Of a DNA stretch of 64,000 nt, positions 23,677-37,600 are shown piece after piece; positions within the stretch are counted from its first letter, which is position 1, and the number at the start of each line of letters is the position of its first letter. Made by a program: the position numbers and the translations under genes. Source of the DNA: Saturnia japonica (Eukaryota > Arthropoda > Insecta > Lepidoptera > Saturniidae); contig CM065325.1 in assembly GCA_033032175.1 (NCBI GenBank), forward strand, positions 7,716,930 to 7,780,929, written 5' to 3'. The notes beneath the pieces are model-generated. The model did no database searches. It was not told the origin of the DNA and saw nothing but the letters and a program-made list of their open reading frames with translations.

Positions 23677-26600
23677 GTAAAGTACTACGATTTCCTGTTG
23701 ACCTTTAAATTTTTATTTATAAAAATATCTTTAAAAATGTAGCTAAGAAGTATCTTGTTCACCTGAACAAGATTGACTACAGTGGCAAACAACGAATTAT
23801 GTATATCATGAAGATAATTTTTTTTATGCAAAAGACAGAAAAGCCAAAAAATATATAAAATGGTGTTATTCATTTTAAATGTCTACAACTGTAATTTGTT
23901 TACAGATAATTAAATGTTCTAAATATCAGTAAATATGATTTGGTTGGGTTTTTAATTCAGTAATCTTTTGAATCTGGGTGATTTTCTAGAATATTTGAAC
24001 AGGACAGGTCATGGGAAAGTCTGAAATTTAAACTTTATAATAATGAAACCTTTGTCATTCTTCGATATTGCACTGTCATTATTTTCTACGATTTAAACAT
24101 AAAATAAATATACATATAACATAAAAAACCTTTTTATAAACAAGCTTTTATTCCGTATTTCAATAATTTTAGAAGCTTTTAACGAGCAAGAAATTTATTT
24201 ATTTTAAATTTCCTTTTCTCTCTTTTCTATTTGCCATAAAACCTTTTAAAATTATTAAAATACTGAATAAAAGCTGATTTCTAAAAAGCTTTTACTATAT
24301 ATTTTTTTGTATTCTTATCAGCAAATCCTTTCATTTGATACCCATATCATGGGAGTCTATAAAAAACAACTAGGATTGAGATATTACTTAGCTAACTGAG
24401 TATTGTCATCCATACTAAAAGTGTATGCAAAATTTTAGCGCAATAGGTTGGGGATAACTTTTAAAAATTCAGTAGCATGATTTGACCCATACTAACAAAG
24501 AAAGTTAGAAGTTTGTAAAAAGTAAGAAATGGAAAGAAATTGTGAAACTCGTACTGCTCATCTATCAAAAGTTCTTTATTTACCTAAATTATGATGCTAG
24601 AATCAAAAATCTGCTGGGAAATTATAAATTAATATAATTTTGAAAAAATGTGCATATATAATTGTAATAATAAATAACAAAATATATTATTTTAGGTAAT
24701 ATAGGTAAGGTAAGGTTTTAGGTAAGTACTTATATTATGGATATAATATGTAGGTATATGATTTAATTTAATGAATCTATAATAAAAACCATAATTGTGA
24801 TGAATTCCTAAATTATAGCAGTAAAAGTGTTGTAATCTATATAATATACTAGCTGACTCGCACAACTTCGTTTGCATCATGTAAGAGAGAGAGTGAAAGG
24901 GTTATAGAGAGTGGGTCGTGGGCACTTTATTATTAGGTGCCACCCGTCTCCCACATTATTCTGCATAATAAAAATACGCTCGCGGGACTTGATCATTATT
25001 TTGCTGCAGAGTTATATTAGAACTGTGATATCTCCTAAGATATTCATTTAATACAATTACTGTAAACAATAATATTGTTCAAAATTAAATACTTGTGATG
25101 AATAACATATTTATTTCGATAAGGATTAATTAATACCATGTATATAAAACACTTTCACAAATAATTAATTATTTTGGAACAAATTTTATTACCTTAAAAA
25201 GGTTATATTGAGTAAACCTTAAAAGATAGCTATATACTATCGCTGACTTTTTTAGAACTATTTAAGAGAAACAATTTCGTTACACACGATTGTTTCGTAA
25301 CTTTAACCATTTACGCAGCGTACGCAGTGGAAGCTCTCAATAAATATCCCCAGTTTTTGCAACATTTTTCATTGAAGTTCCGCTTCTATTAGTCATAGCG
25401 TGATGCTGTATAACCTATAGCCTTCCTCGATAAATGGGCTATCCAACACTAATATATTTTTTCCATTTGAACTAGTAGTTTCTGAGATTAGCGCGTTCAA
25501 CCAAACAAACAAACAAACTCTTCAGTTTATAATATTAGTATAGATAAAGCCTACACCTTTGAAAATACAAAATACTTACTACCTAGCATGTTTTTCAATG
25601 ACTATGAATATTGAAACTAATAACACATCAATCAAAATTGAAACGGTTATTTTTTTTTACTATTGGTTTTCCATTTTGATAACATAAATATAACATATTA
25701 GAAAAAATATAGGTTTTTTACGAAAATCAATTCAATATTACGGAATACAAACAATTACTATTAAAAAATATAACTTTTTTTGTTACTAGCACAATACTCG
25801 ATCTTTTCCTTATTTGGTTTTCATTGTACTAGTCTTTACTTCAAGTATTAGTTAGCTATACTAATTAATAACGTGTAACTCAGCAAGAAAAATGCTTTGT
25901 CAAAAATGCCTTATGTACTGAAAACACCTTCATTTGAAGAACTAATATAATGTTTAGTAGAAAATTGGTATTTAGAAAAAGTTTTAAAAACTGAATTAAG
26001 CTTCTAATACTGTTTTAGCAAGCCATTCTAAATTACAACACGAGGATAGCTATTAAGAACCGTGACTTGGTCGTGTTGGATACTAAAATAAAACGTAAAG
26101 AAAATAAAACACAACAGCTCTTCTCGGCTGCAGTTGCTGACTAATATGTTCAAAGCACTTCTCAGGAACAGAGTATTAATATGTTAATAGATTTTTATTT
26201 ATTAAAGGTTCACGGATCAAGACTCTAAAAAACAGTAAAATAATATTTACCTTGGAGTAATTTTTTATTGATCTAATCATTAAATACCGTTTCAATCACC
26301 CCTAGACGATATCTGAGAAAAAGTTCTTAATAAATGCGTATATAATTAACAGGATAAAGTCGCAGTTAATGAACCGTTCGCAATCTTAAACGGATGAACG
26401 GAAGCCGAGCACAAGCAATCCAATTACCGTTTCGAGCGCACCTACATCAGAATAAAATTAAGACTTACCTGTCCCTCGTTAAGTACTTCTTGTACTCGTA
26501 CTATCCGTGGCGAGATAAATCTTAACGTCTAGAATTCAAGTACTATGTAAACTAACGATTAGCCTAATTAAAGATGTTATTCCTTAATTTGGTAAAATAT

Positions 26601-29600
26601 GTAAAGCTTCTTCATTGTGCAATGCGCAACCTTTCTCATTTTGTGATAGGTTTCAATTTGACAGGCCTCGTGGAGCAGTGGTAGTAAGCCTATCCTACTA
26701 TTGAGCGGTGAGGTCGCGGTTTCGATCCTGGCTCATAACTAACTTTTGTATGACGCGTATAAAATGTAGCTTGGGTCGTCTGACAGCGCTAAAGATGCGC
26801 TAGTATAGAGTATATCGAGAATGAACTATATACATAATAATAACAAAAATACTGTAATATGAAATAGTGATTGAAAATCCGAATTCAAGTTTGAGAGAGA
26901 TAACCGCTGAACTTTCTGTATCTCACGAATCGATCCGTATCATTTTAAATAATCACTTGCGTGTGAAAAGTCCTGCCGCTCGGCTAGTCCCAAAAGATTT
27001 GAATTTTCTTCAAAAACTGAATCTCGTAAGAGTCGCTGAGAACATGCTACAACGAGTAAATTACAACCCAACATTCATGAAACGCATTTATACTGGTGAC
27101 GAGACGTGGGTTTACGAGTTTGATATGCAAACAAGTTATTAAGCTTTGGAGTGGTTGGCCTTCTAACTGAACCGAAACCGAAAAAAACACCCCAAAGTCG
27201 ATCAAAAGTTAAAGTCATGTTGACTGTTTTCTTTGGCTATCGCGGTGTTGTGCACTCGGAATTCTTAGCGGAAGGTCAAACAGTAAATAAAGTACGTTAT
27301 TTGAGTGTTATGCGGCGTTTAAGAGAGCAAATTCGACGAAAAAGGCCAGATTTGTGGAAAAAAAATTCTTGGATTTTACACCAGGATAATACGCATTGTG
27401 AACGAATTTTTGACTAAAAACTCAACAAAACCCACGTTATTCATCAGATATGTCTCCAGCCGACTTCTTTCTTTTTGCTAAACTCAAATTACCACTTCGC
27501 AGCACCTGTTTTCATTCGGTAGAAGACATAAAGGAGAATTCGCGACGAGAACTAAACTCAATTCCGGAAAAAGCGTTTAAAATTGTTTTGATTATTGGAT
27601 TATTATTTGGTCGTAAGAAATCGTATCAGAAGGAGCATACTTTGAAGGCGATAAATTAATTAATTTGGATGAATAACTAACATATTGTGTATTCATGACC
27701 TTTTCATAGTAGTAAAATATACTATTAATACTCTCTGTCAAGAATTTATGAAAATAATTTTCAATAGTAATTATATGTCTTTAAGTCAGTTACATTTGGT
27801 GACTATTTAAAACACTATTTGTAATTTTCTTTTCTCCTATGTGACTGTACCTATGTTAATAAATTTGTAGGTAATTATTTTTTCAAATTTTGCTATAGCA
27901 GTTCTACATTGATCTCGAATTTACACTTATTGTTTTTATCTGACTGTTTGTATGTCTGGATTTAACTTAAAATCTGCTAGTTAGGACAATTTTATTAAAA
28001 TTGTACTGAGGAAGTATTTGCCATAGAGATATTAGGTTATAAAATTATAAATAAAAATTCCAAAAATCACAAAAATATTAGTAAATATAAAATTACAAAA
28101 CAAAAAAAAAATAGGTTTATTTTAAAATCGTAAATTTTACGCGTATATTTAAAAAAATACTGAATCAATTTAAATGTAGTTCTCAGATAAATATAGAACT
28201 AGTCGGAGTCTAGACCCTAGAGTGGATCTAGGCAATATACTATTTTATATTACCATAGGGGCTAAGCAGCAATGATATCACTACAATTTACAAAACAATA
28301 CAACGCGAAATTTATTGCGGGTTCCAATTAGTTTTAAAATAATATCTATCATAAATATAGGTTTTAGAAGCAATTATTTTAGAGCATGTAGGGAAAGTTA
28401 CTTACCGAAACGAAATTCAAACAATTTACTAGAAAATAAAATAGAATTCATGCGAAAAACCAAGTAATTGTTTAGTGAAGATTGAGTCAAAGCCAATCTC
28501 TTTGTGAAAGCGAAGGAAATACGAATCTTATATTCTTCAAAGGAAGCTATCCAAGTTTGACTTTTAAAGACGAGTAGGTTTAAGACGGGCCTTGTAAAAC
28601 GTATTTGAATAAATAAATACATATACAATAAGAAAATAAATGATTAAGTGTTTATGTACGAAACTAAAAATATTTTACGAAAACAAATAATTATTAAAGA
28701 AGTACGAAGTAAAATAATATAAAGAATGAGTGAGAAATGAGAAGCATATCATGGAGAGACATTTGAGTAGGCAGGCATGACAGCGACGACTGACGGTGTA
28801 TTGTAGATCCGAAGGTAATTGCCAATGTTATTGGACTACACTGTGCTCACCATCGGGTACATTAACTTTGCTAGCTACGATATAAAAAAAAAATTATTGG
28901 AAGTACTAGTCAGATAAAAAAAAAACGACTTTCTTTGCCCTATTATTGGGAAAGGTTATAAAGAACAAAAATTTGTTTTTATTGTTTGTAATGGATAAAC
29001 TCAAAAACTACTGGACAGATTTTAAAAATTCTTTCACCAATATATAGCTACAGTATCAGCGAGTAAGATAGGCTACATTATAATTTGAAAAAAAAAATTA
29101 TTAAGCATAAAAATGTCGATAGCTTCTACACAAATTATAAAAAAAAGGCATACAGACAGGTGTTTGTCGTATAAAATTAACACAGGTGAAACCGTGGGGC
29201 ACAGCTAGTAACTTATATAACTTCATGCTACGACTCTAAGGAGTGGAGCAGTCACCATAGACGTCAAGAAATCTGGAAAGCTATGGCTGTTCCGGAAGTA
29301 AGAGCAACGGTAGGTTACACGGATGCGTTGGCAGAGGCACAGTGAAGCGTTGGTCGAATAAATTTAACACGAGTAAAACCGTGGCCCACAGATAATATAA
29401 CATAAAATTTGTTAACTTATTCGATAATGAGAAAATACTGCAATAATACAGAATTTTAGTCGGCTACTGAAGGTATTATCTGTTTACTGAAGCGAACAGA
29501 TACCTGGTATTGTAATTATAAGTATTCCAAGGGCAATAACAGAGCGGTAGGGACGCTTTGTGGAGATAATGCTGCTATAAAAAGCGCACTTAAATTGTTA

Positions 29601-31565
29601 GATTTAGCCCGAAACAGCGGGTGTAAAACCAAATCATCTCAATGAGAGTTTTTAAGGTAAACAATATTAATGTAAAATGAATCTGTTTATCCTTAAATAT
29701 CTTAAATTTTGTTACTTCAGGTAGAAAATAAATACATATGATTTTTTTTTGTAATGATCAAATTTTAAAAAGTTAGTCTATGATGGCAAGAATCTATTAA
29801 TTTAAGAAGAATACTAGAAGAATTGATTTAAGGAAAAGTCCTGATTGACAAGAGATCAAAATATACAGCCGGAATTACTGAAACAAGTAACATAAAATTG
29901 GAAGAGTAGATGCCTTTTATAAACATATTACTAAAAGAGGATATTAAAAATCTAGTTTTATGGGGAATTAAGAGAAGAACGTTAAAAAAATTCTTAAATA
30001 ATTATTTTCATTTTTTTTACAGAATCGTTCCATAAAGAAGTGGTAGTAATGTTGTAATTATAAATTAAATGACGAAATTGTGTGTTATTATGTACGAACG
30101 TAAGAATGAATTGGCATTATGATCATTGATGGCTTATCTTCATCATGTCGCACTTGATGCGCGCGAACCTTTTAATTTCACCGTCTACTACAAGCGCCAA
30201 AAGAAGAACAACTAAAAAAAAAAAGATTATATCTTTCGAAAATATAAATGTTCTATAAATTTCAAAATTAAACTATTGAGAAGACTTTCCGGAAATTGAA
30301 AAAATCTTCAACAGTCGAGTGAACTTGTTTTTAAATTTTTGATGATTTTACAATAAAAGTAAATTTTTAGTGTGATTTACACTGTACACTAACTATACTA
30401 TACTGTGTTGATTTATATGTAGATACACCAAATTAATTAAGCTTACGGTTCGTATCGAATTGGAACTTAAATTAGTTTATTTTCAACAAATACAATAATG
30501 TCAGTAATTCATGTATAAATTTCATTTTAAACATCTTACTTTCATTTGGTTCACTATAAAATAAAAATTGCCATAATAATTGTTTTTTTTAAAGCAATGA
30601 TGGCTCTGTCGGTGGCATGTACGGACTCTACGTCGATCGACGTGAGTTCGGATCCCTGCAATGAGCCTGAGCTTTGGTGAAGGAAAACATCGTGATGAAA
30701 CTATAGCATGGTGGTAGGGTTTTTTCTGATGCAGCCTGACTAGCCACCACCCTTAAGTTGATTGAAAATCTGTCGCCAAACACCAATAGGGATATTCCGG
30801 CAGCTACACTTGAGATCCAGTCTTCCACCAGGCTTAGCGTGCTACCACCTTGGGCCACATCGTCACTTAAGATCATGTGAGATTGTGACCACAACGCTAA
30901 ACCTATAACAATTTTTTTTTTACTAAAAGCTGTTCAATAATAATGTCAGCTAATAAGTGCCCCCATTGCTAAGCAAAGGCCTCTTCCCAAGGGCTTAAAC
31001 ACAATACCAGCCTACGAAGTATTGGTGATTTCAAATAATGAGAAATCAACAGTTCTATATTTTATGCTCATAAGAACATTTCTCAAGAGTTCAGGGTACC
31101 TCGAGGTGTTTTCCTTCACCGTCAGCTGAGTGAGGTTGTAAATGTACGCGAATTCTGAAAAATTTTCTTGGTACTTATATGCCAGGGTTCGAACCGCGAA
31201 CCTGTGGACATTGAGTCGATATTCTGCCAGTCTAAATCACTCGAACTCCATGACGATCAAAAAACATAATGGTAATTCCTGATTAAGAATCCCGATTTTT
31301 TTTTATCCAGTTTCGACGTTCGAGGGCGCTCTTTCAACAAAGCTCTACAATGGTCTGATCCTGGAGCGTTTGGACCGAGAGCCTACTTCGCTACCGTAGC
31401 GAACCCGGCGGCATTGACTTTAAGTTCCGTGCAACTGGACGATGAAGGCGTCTACAGATGCCGAGTCGACTTCAAAAATTCACCGACTAGAAATTTTCAA
31501 ATACGACTTACGGTAATAGGTACGTATCACATTCACGTTAATATTACATCAACGTATTTCACCCC

Positions 31566-31634
<69 letters not shown>

Positions 31635-34600
31635 TTTTTTTTTTAGAACTGACTACACTGTTAGCCTTAGGGGCCCTATCGTCAAACAGAGCCGCTGCGG
31701 CTTTTACAGCTTCACCGGACTTGGGGGCGAGCGCTTAGGGCACTCAGCCGCGAAAGTTTGTGACGACCCGCACGAGGGTGCCAGAGTGGCCGAACCTCGG
31801 CTCGGGCGGTCGTCGCGAATGCGAAAAAGTCGCGATCTAACTAATTCCCTAATCTTAGGAGAATTCGAGCTAACTAATATATACTCATATGCACGTTCCC
31901 CTCCTCCTGGGAGGAAGGAGTGGACCATGCGTATGTGTATTTAATAATCGGAATGGTTTTTCTACACTAACTAGCGCAATAGTCTAACTAGCGCAAAAAA
32001 AGAAAAAAAAAGGTCCCTTACAGAACCTATGTACCTGTGTGGTGTGCACGTGTGTGTGTTCATACGTGTGTAATGTTGTGTGTGGGTAACTAAGTGTTGC
32101 ACGTATAGTGTCACTTTGTATCGCGCGGGCGGCTGCCTGACCCAAGGGCTTCACACCGAGGAACGGACCTAGGCTTGGGTTGCCGCTAGAGAGGGTGGAC
32201 GTGACGGGTGTGCGGGAGCGAAGTTGACCGCCCGTCCTCTGCGGAGAGAACGGTGGTTACGCGGGCGTGGGCGGTGGCACGCTCTGTTTGGAGAGACGGT
32301 GTCGGCGTAGAACGCGTTAGCTTTTTCGGTTTGGTCGGGCGGGTCAGTGAATATTTCACCCCGTACGATGAAGAAATCTATATAGTAACTAGCTGACCCG
32401 TGCAACGACGTCTGCGTCACATAAGAGAGAGAGTGAGAGAGAGGGTTTAGATAGGGTCATGCACCTATAACAACAATTCTAAAGAAGCTAAAACTTTCTT
32501 TATTTTTCTGCGGAGGTATTTAAAACTGTGATATTTCCTAAGATATTAATTGAAATAATTTGACGTAAAGAGCAATTTTGTTCAAAATGAAATACTTGTT
32601 ATGAATGGTGCATTTATTTCGATATGGATTAATACTATGTTTATAAAAACACCTTCGTAAGTAATGCATTATTTTAAAACAAATTTTATTACCATAAAAA
32701 TGGTTATATTGAGTCAACCTTAAAACACAGATGTATGCTATCGCGAACTATTTTTAAAACTTTTTAAGAGAAAGAATTTTGTTCCAGAATATTGTTGCGT
32801 AACTTTAATTATTTACACAGCACACGCAATGGAAGCTTTCAAAAGGAAGAAATTTTCCCCGTTTTTGCAACATTTTTCTTTGATGCTCCGCTCCTATTTG
32901 TCGTAGCGTGATGTTATATAGCATTTAATATATCCTATACTAAAAAAATTTTTTCATTCGAACCAGTAGTTCCTGAGATTACCGCGTTCAACCAAACAAA
33001 CAAATCCTTCAGCTTTATAATATTAGTGTAGAATGTGTAGATAATCACAATATATAGCAATACGTCCCCTTCTAATCTCTGTATTCGCCACGGATGGTTT
33101 TCTCATACATTTTCTATGAAACTATGTTTGAAGAATTCCCATTCCGACTTCCTCGTTCGTAGCTGCATAACGTTGTGTACGTTTAAAAATTTCATTCGAT
33201 GTTGTTGATTTTGTTTTTTGTTTTATTGTCTAACGGTACCTACTACCATAAGGAAATGCATATTACGCCTGATGGAAAGTATTTTAGAGAGTAAAGTTAG
33301 CAATGTTGGCTGACTCATTACTAGCATGTACGTATAATGTGTCGACCGACGTTTTTTTTTTACAGTAGCAAGGCAAATTGACAGTACTGTCCCTGATTGT
33401 AAGTACTGTACAATCCTAACACAACGGCGACTACCGAGAGATCGTAAATCATCACGGTCGCTGCTGTCATGCTGGCCTGTATTAATTTAACTGGATATGC
33501 ACAGGCTCACTCCGAAGCGCGACACGAAAAAGTGAGTCACTATGACGGACTTTACATAACATGCATTATGGTCGCGATCCAGTTAGGCAAAACAGCCCTA
33601 CCAATGCGTTTATAAGCCTGAGCTTTCAGTAAAGGAAAACGTGATGATGGTGCATGGTCGTAGGACATTTTCTGGTGTCCACCAGACTAGCTACCAAGTT
33701 TCAAATCTGTCACCAAGCACCTATATAGGTATGTTCCGGTATCTACACTTGAAAGCCAGTTCCCTTACTAAGTTTACCGTGTTAGGTAACTTTCATCTTG
33801 AGCCACATCTTCACTTATTATTCAATTGTATAAAAAATTAAAAGCTTTCCGTTTTTTGTTAAGCGAAAATTATTGTTTTTAATTATAGAATATGATGTAA
33901 TTTTATTTATAATTATTCGTTGATTAAAATATTCATGTTATTTTAATTTACGCTCCATGTATTTTGAGATTTTGAAATAATATTACATGCCGGTATAAAT
34001 GCTTAAGTATTTCTACTAAAACCCACATTAAACTGTATTTTGATTCAAATTGTTTGCAAATATTATGGTCACTAATAAATTAATATTATTATTATTATAA
34101 CTTCAGGTGAGATTGTGACCTTATAAATAACTTAAAAATAAAGGAAACACAAAATTAAGTGTGAATGCCGGCTGAATTATATTATATAATTACATAAAAT
34201 AGTTACTAATTCAATAAATTGAAGTTACGACTGATACCTTAATTTTCTAAGTTTTCATCTATACTGAAATATAACGTATAAGTTTAACAATGAAAAATGA
34301 ATTTGTTTTCGTTTTTATGAAGTTGAACAAGTTTAACAAGCTTTATTGCACTACTTAACATAAGAAGCACATCGGTGTATTTAAGTAAGGACAAGCTGAA
34401 GAAGTTTCGTATGTAAAGATATACAGGTTTATTTATATAATTAGATGTATTTATATAGATTTAATTATAGGTATTTTGGAGCACTAACTGGTGGGCCCTT
34501 GACCTATGTTTGACATCACCTGTATATCATATAAGTAAAATTTATGTGAGAATGACATATATGATGTGCATGTGATATCAAATTAATGTAATGTGCTCAC

Positions 34601-37600
34601 TGAGATATGTATGACATTAATATGAAGTCAAATTTATATCCTTTCTTTATTAATACGACATACACATACACTGATAGATAGATAAAAATAATAATAACTT
34701 ACTATCTGACCCATGCGAATATTTCGCACATTATCGACAAAGAATGTAAACAATCTAACAGTTGTCATATTAGTTACACCAATTGTTAATAGATGGCACC
34801 TCCTACATGTCAGTTAAATTTATATTTATTATACCATTTCCATTTCTTTATTTTTTCGATGACAGCTCCTGTGAAAACTTGAACGAGCGACTTTTTTACA
34901 TTATGTATGCATTATTTTATAAAAATATGACGTTTACACACGTACAAGGTTATTATACCAGAGTCGGAGAAACTGATAGGGATGGAGCTATATCGATAAA
35001 CGTAACACTATAACAGACCCGATATTTTTTTACAAAATGTAAGAAACTAAACTACTGCCGGATACTTTGTACAAATTTATTAACTAATATTATATTCCAT
35101 TATAAGATATTACACGTATTAATTCTTGATTGATAATGCCAACTTCTTCAAAATTATGAACCTTGATCACCAGTTCTTTCGCCTGCCTTTTCAGAACAGA
35201 TCCTTTCGGCATTTGATATTTGCCAGCTGGTCAGCAATCAACACGCAGGAACACAAAATACACAACGTAACGTATGGATAATGTGAAAAAACTCAGCGAA
35301 CAGAAATGTAGTCACTAGCACGACCGTCTTGTTGCGAGTGACTGATTAAAACAAACACAAAATGGCGGTGGGCCATTGAGTGTTCCCACATTGAAAAAAT
35401 ACATTTGAATTTTTTTGTTGTATTTGTTTTTGTTCAAAATATAATAAATATATGCGATCGATATCTTTACTTATTTGGTCACAACACTACAACTATCAAA
35501 TTAAAACTGTCATCGAGAAAATAAAGAAATAGAAATAGTTTAATTAATTGTTTTAACAAAAACATTAATTTTACAATATTAGTCGTCAATAGCGGAAGCT
35601 TTAAAATAAAAATGTTTTAACAAATATTTTTCATGAAGAAATAAGATATATATGGCGTTGCTACAAAAACTCCTTTGAGAAAGAATACATAGAAATTTTT
35701 AATATAATATTCATTCATGCAAGTGCATGCAACAAGATAACATACAAATTTTACAAGGCAACGACAGGAGATCAATTGTGTAATTATAAATGAGAAGCGG
35801 CATCGCAGTCGGCGAGTGATGACACCACGCAGACATTTTAATTATGAACTGTCGTCAGAGCCGGTCAGGTTGGTAAACTGTCGTGCTGATAAAAACGATG
35901 GCCCAACTCCGTCGACGATGACACAGATAAAATCTGCAGGGGACAGGTTAAATTTAAAAGGAAATTAGATTCAAATAGACCAAAAAGGTTAAGTAAGATT
36001 TATCAGGGGTTATGAATTTTACATTTATTTTCGTTATTAAATAGTTGAATTGGTTCCGTCAATGGCGAACTCATCTACGACTCAAATTTCGTGGGTGAGG
36101 TTTGTTTAATTTTCTATAAATGTACATTGGGAAATTTAATATCCTCATATCAACAATGTAAATAAACATATTTTCATCCAAAAACAAAATTTAAGAATGT
36201 ACGTACCTAATTGGTTTATATGTACCTACGTACTACATATACCTACATATTGTACCAAGATCACTTTGGTACGTGCCCTGTGTTCAAAGATTTTAACTTC
36301 AATTATGCAAGGAATGTTCTGTGATCAGGTTAGAGTTTTGTAGTAGGTAGCACATGTCTGTTAAGTTATTTGACGTTTATTTTGAAATTTAAAAACTCTA
36401 GTTAAAAGTGATAATAACTTATTTGAAATAATAGCAAAGAACAATTTGTTAAGCTGGTAATACCTAATTATTTTGCCTAAGTGATGTTTAATTTAGATTC
36501 TGTTTTACATTTTTATCTTCTAATATCAAACATTCATTAAAGCAAATTTACATGCTCCTATTTCATTTCCACGTCTAATTGATTTCTACAGCGTTATTTC
36601 ACAACATAAACGTGGTTTTATTGTCGCATAATTGCTCTAATGGGCTTATTCCGTTGTAGCCGGCATTTTCAAGAATAAATTCAAGCGACGTCTATAAAAA
36701 TATTAACAGCCGTCTCGTAAAATCTGAACAAACTACTGAGCTTTTGAAAGAAATTACCCTATTCGTAGCGACGGAAGACGTAGGCATAGAAAAAGATAAA
36801 ATTTATTTTCCACGGAAAAAAGCATTTAAAGAAACGTCTACATATATGCAACTACATTGAAACCCATTAGTCTGCCAGCGCCGAGAGGTAATTTGCAAAG
36901 CCTTTTGTTGTACCAAAAGGACTGCTCACACAAAGAACTCTTACTTACATAATCGGGCGTATTCATAATCATACAATTTCCAATTACGATTGAGAAAGCA
37001 GGGTGCCTATTAATGGCATCAAATAATAATCGAACGACGCCGCGCTTCTTATATCTTTATTAAAGAGGTTCGCACGAAATTTTTCCTTTAATTTTCATTT
37101 ATATTTTCCTCACTTATACGGTGTGAATGTAACGATCTAATGACGTAAGTCTACCGCTTCAGTAAGCTAATGATCGGGTCGATCTTTACGTAATTCAAGT
37201 TATAATATAATCATATTTTTATGACTCGGTCGGAGGTCGGGTGGAAGTGTTTCACGAATTGATAAATTATTGACAAAAATTAATATATAAATAAAATAAA
37301 TTAAATTACCCGTAGTTATGTACAGGTATAATTAAATCACGTAGGAAAAAGGAAATAAAATGAGTATCTATGTGATAGCCATAGATGTGGTATAATATAG
37401 ATTGGCTATACGACAGAGAAAGAGCATAGTAAGGCATATGTCAGAGGAAGATAAGGACACGCGACAAAAAGCCAAGGTATCGCAGAGCCCATTGTCAATC
37501 GTGACAAAAATAAATATCGCTTATTTTCGTAAAATATAAGGTTTTACAATATAATTTAGTGTTTGGTACCCATACATATTACAGTTATCGTTACCTGTGC

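Noticed and set aside
26662..26735. tRNA gene
   Set aside because: A- and B-box-like sequences are present but stems do not pair convincingly and a SINE body follows; the same holds for the heads at 21010 and 31190.
31414..31944. 176-codon open frame running from exon B through the poly-T tract
   Set aside because: It passes a good donor (GTACGT at 31520) and gains a long poly-Phe run from the T-tract; only the part up to 31519 is coding.
32169..32420. Overlapping open frames on both strands in GC-rich sequence
   Set aside because: They lie inside the retroposon and run into its flanking repeat; no recognisable protein.
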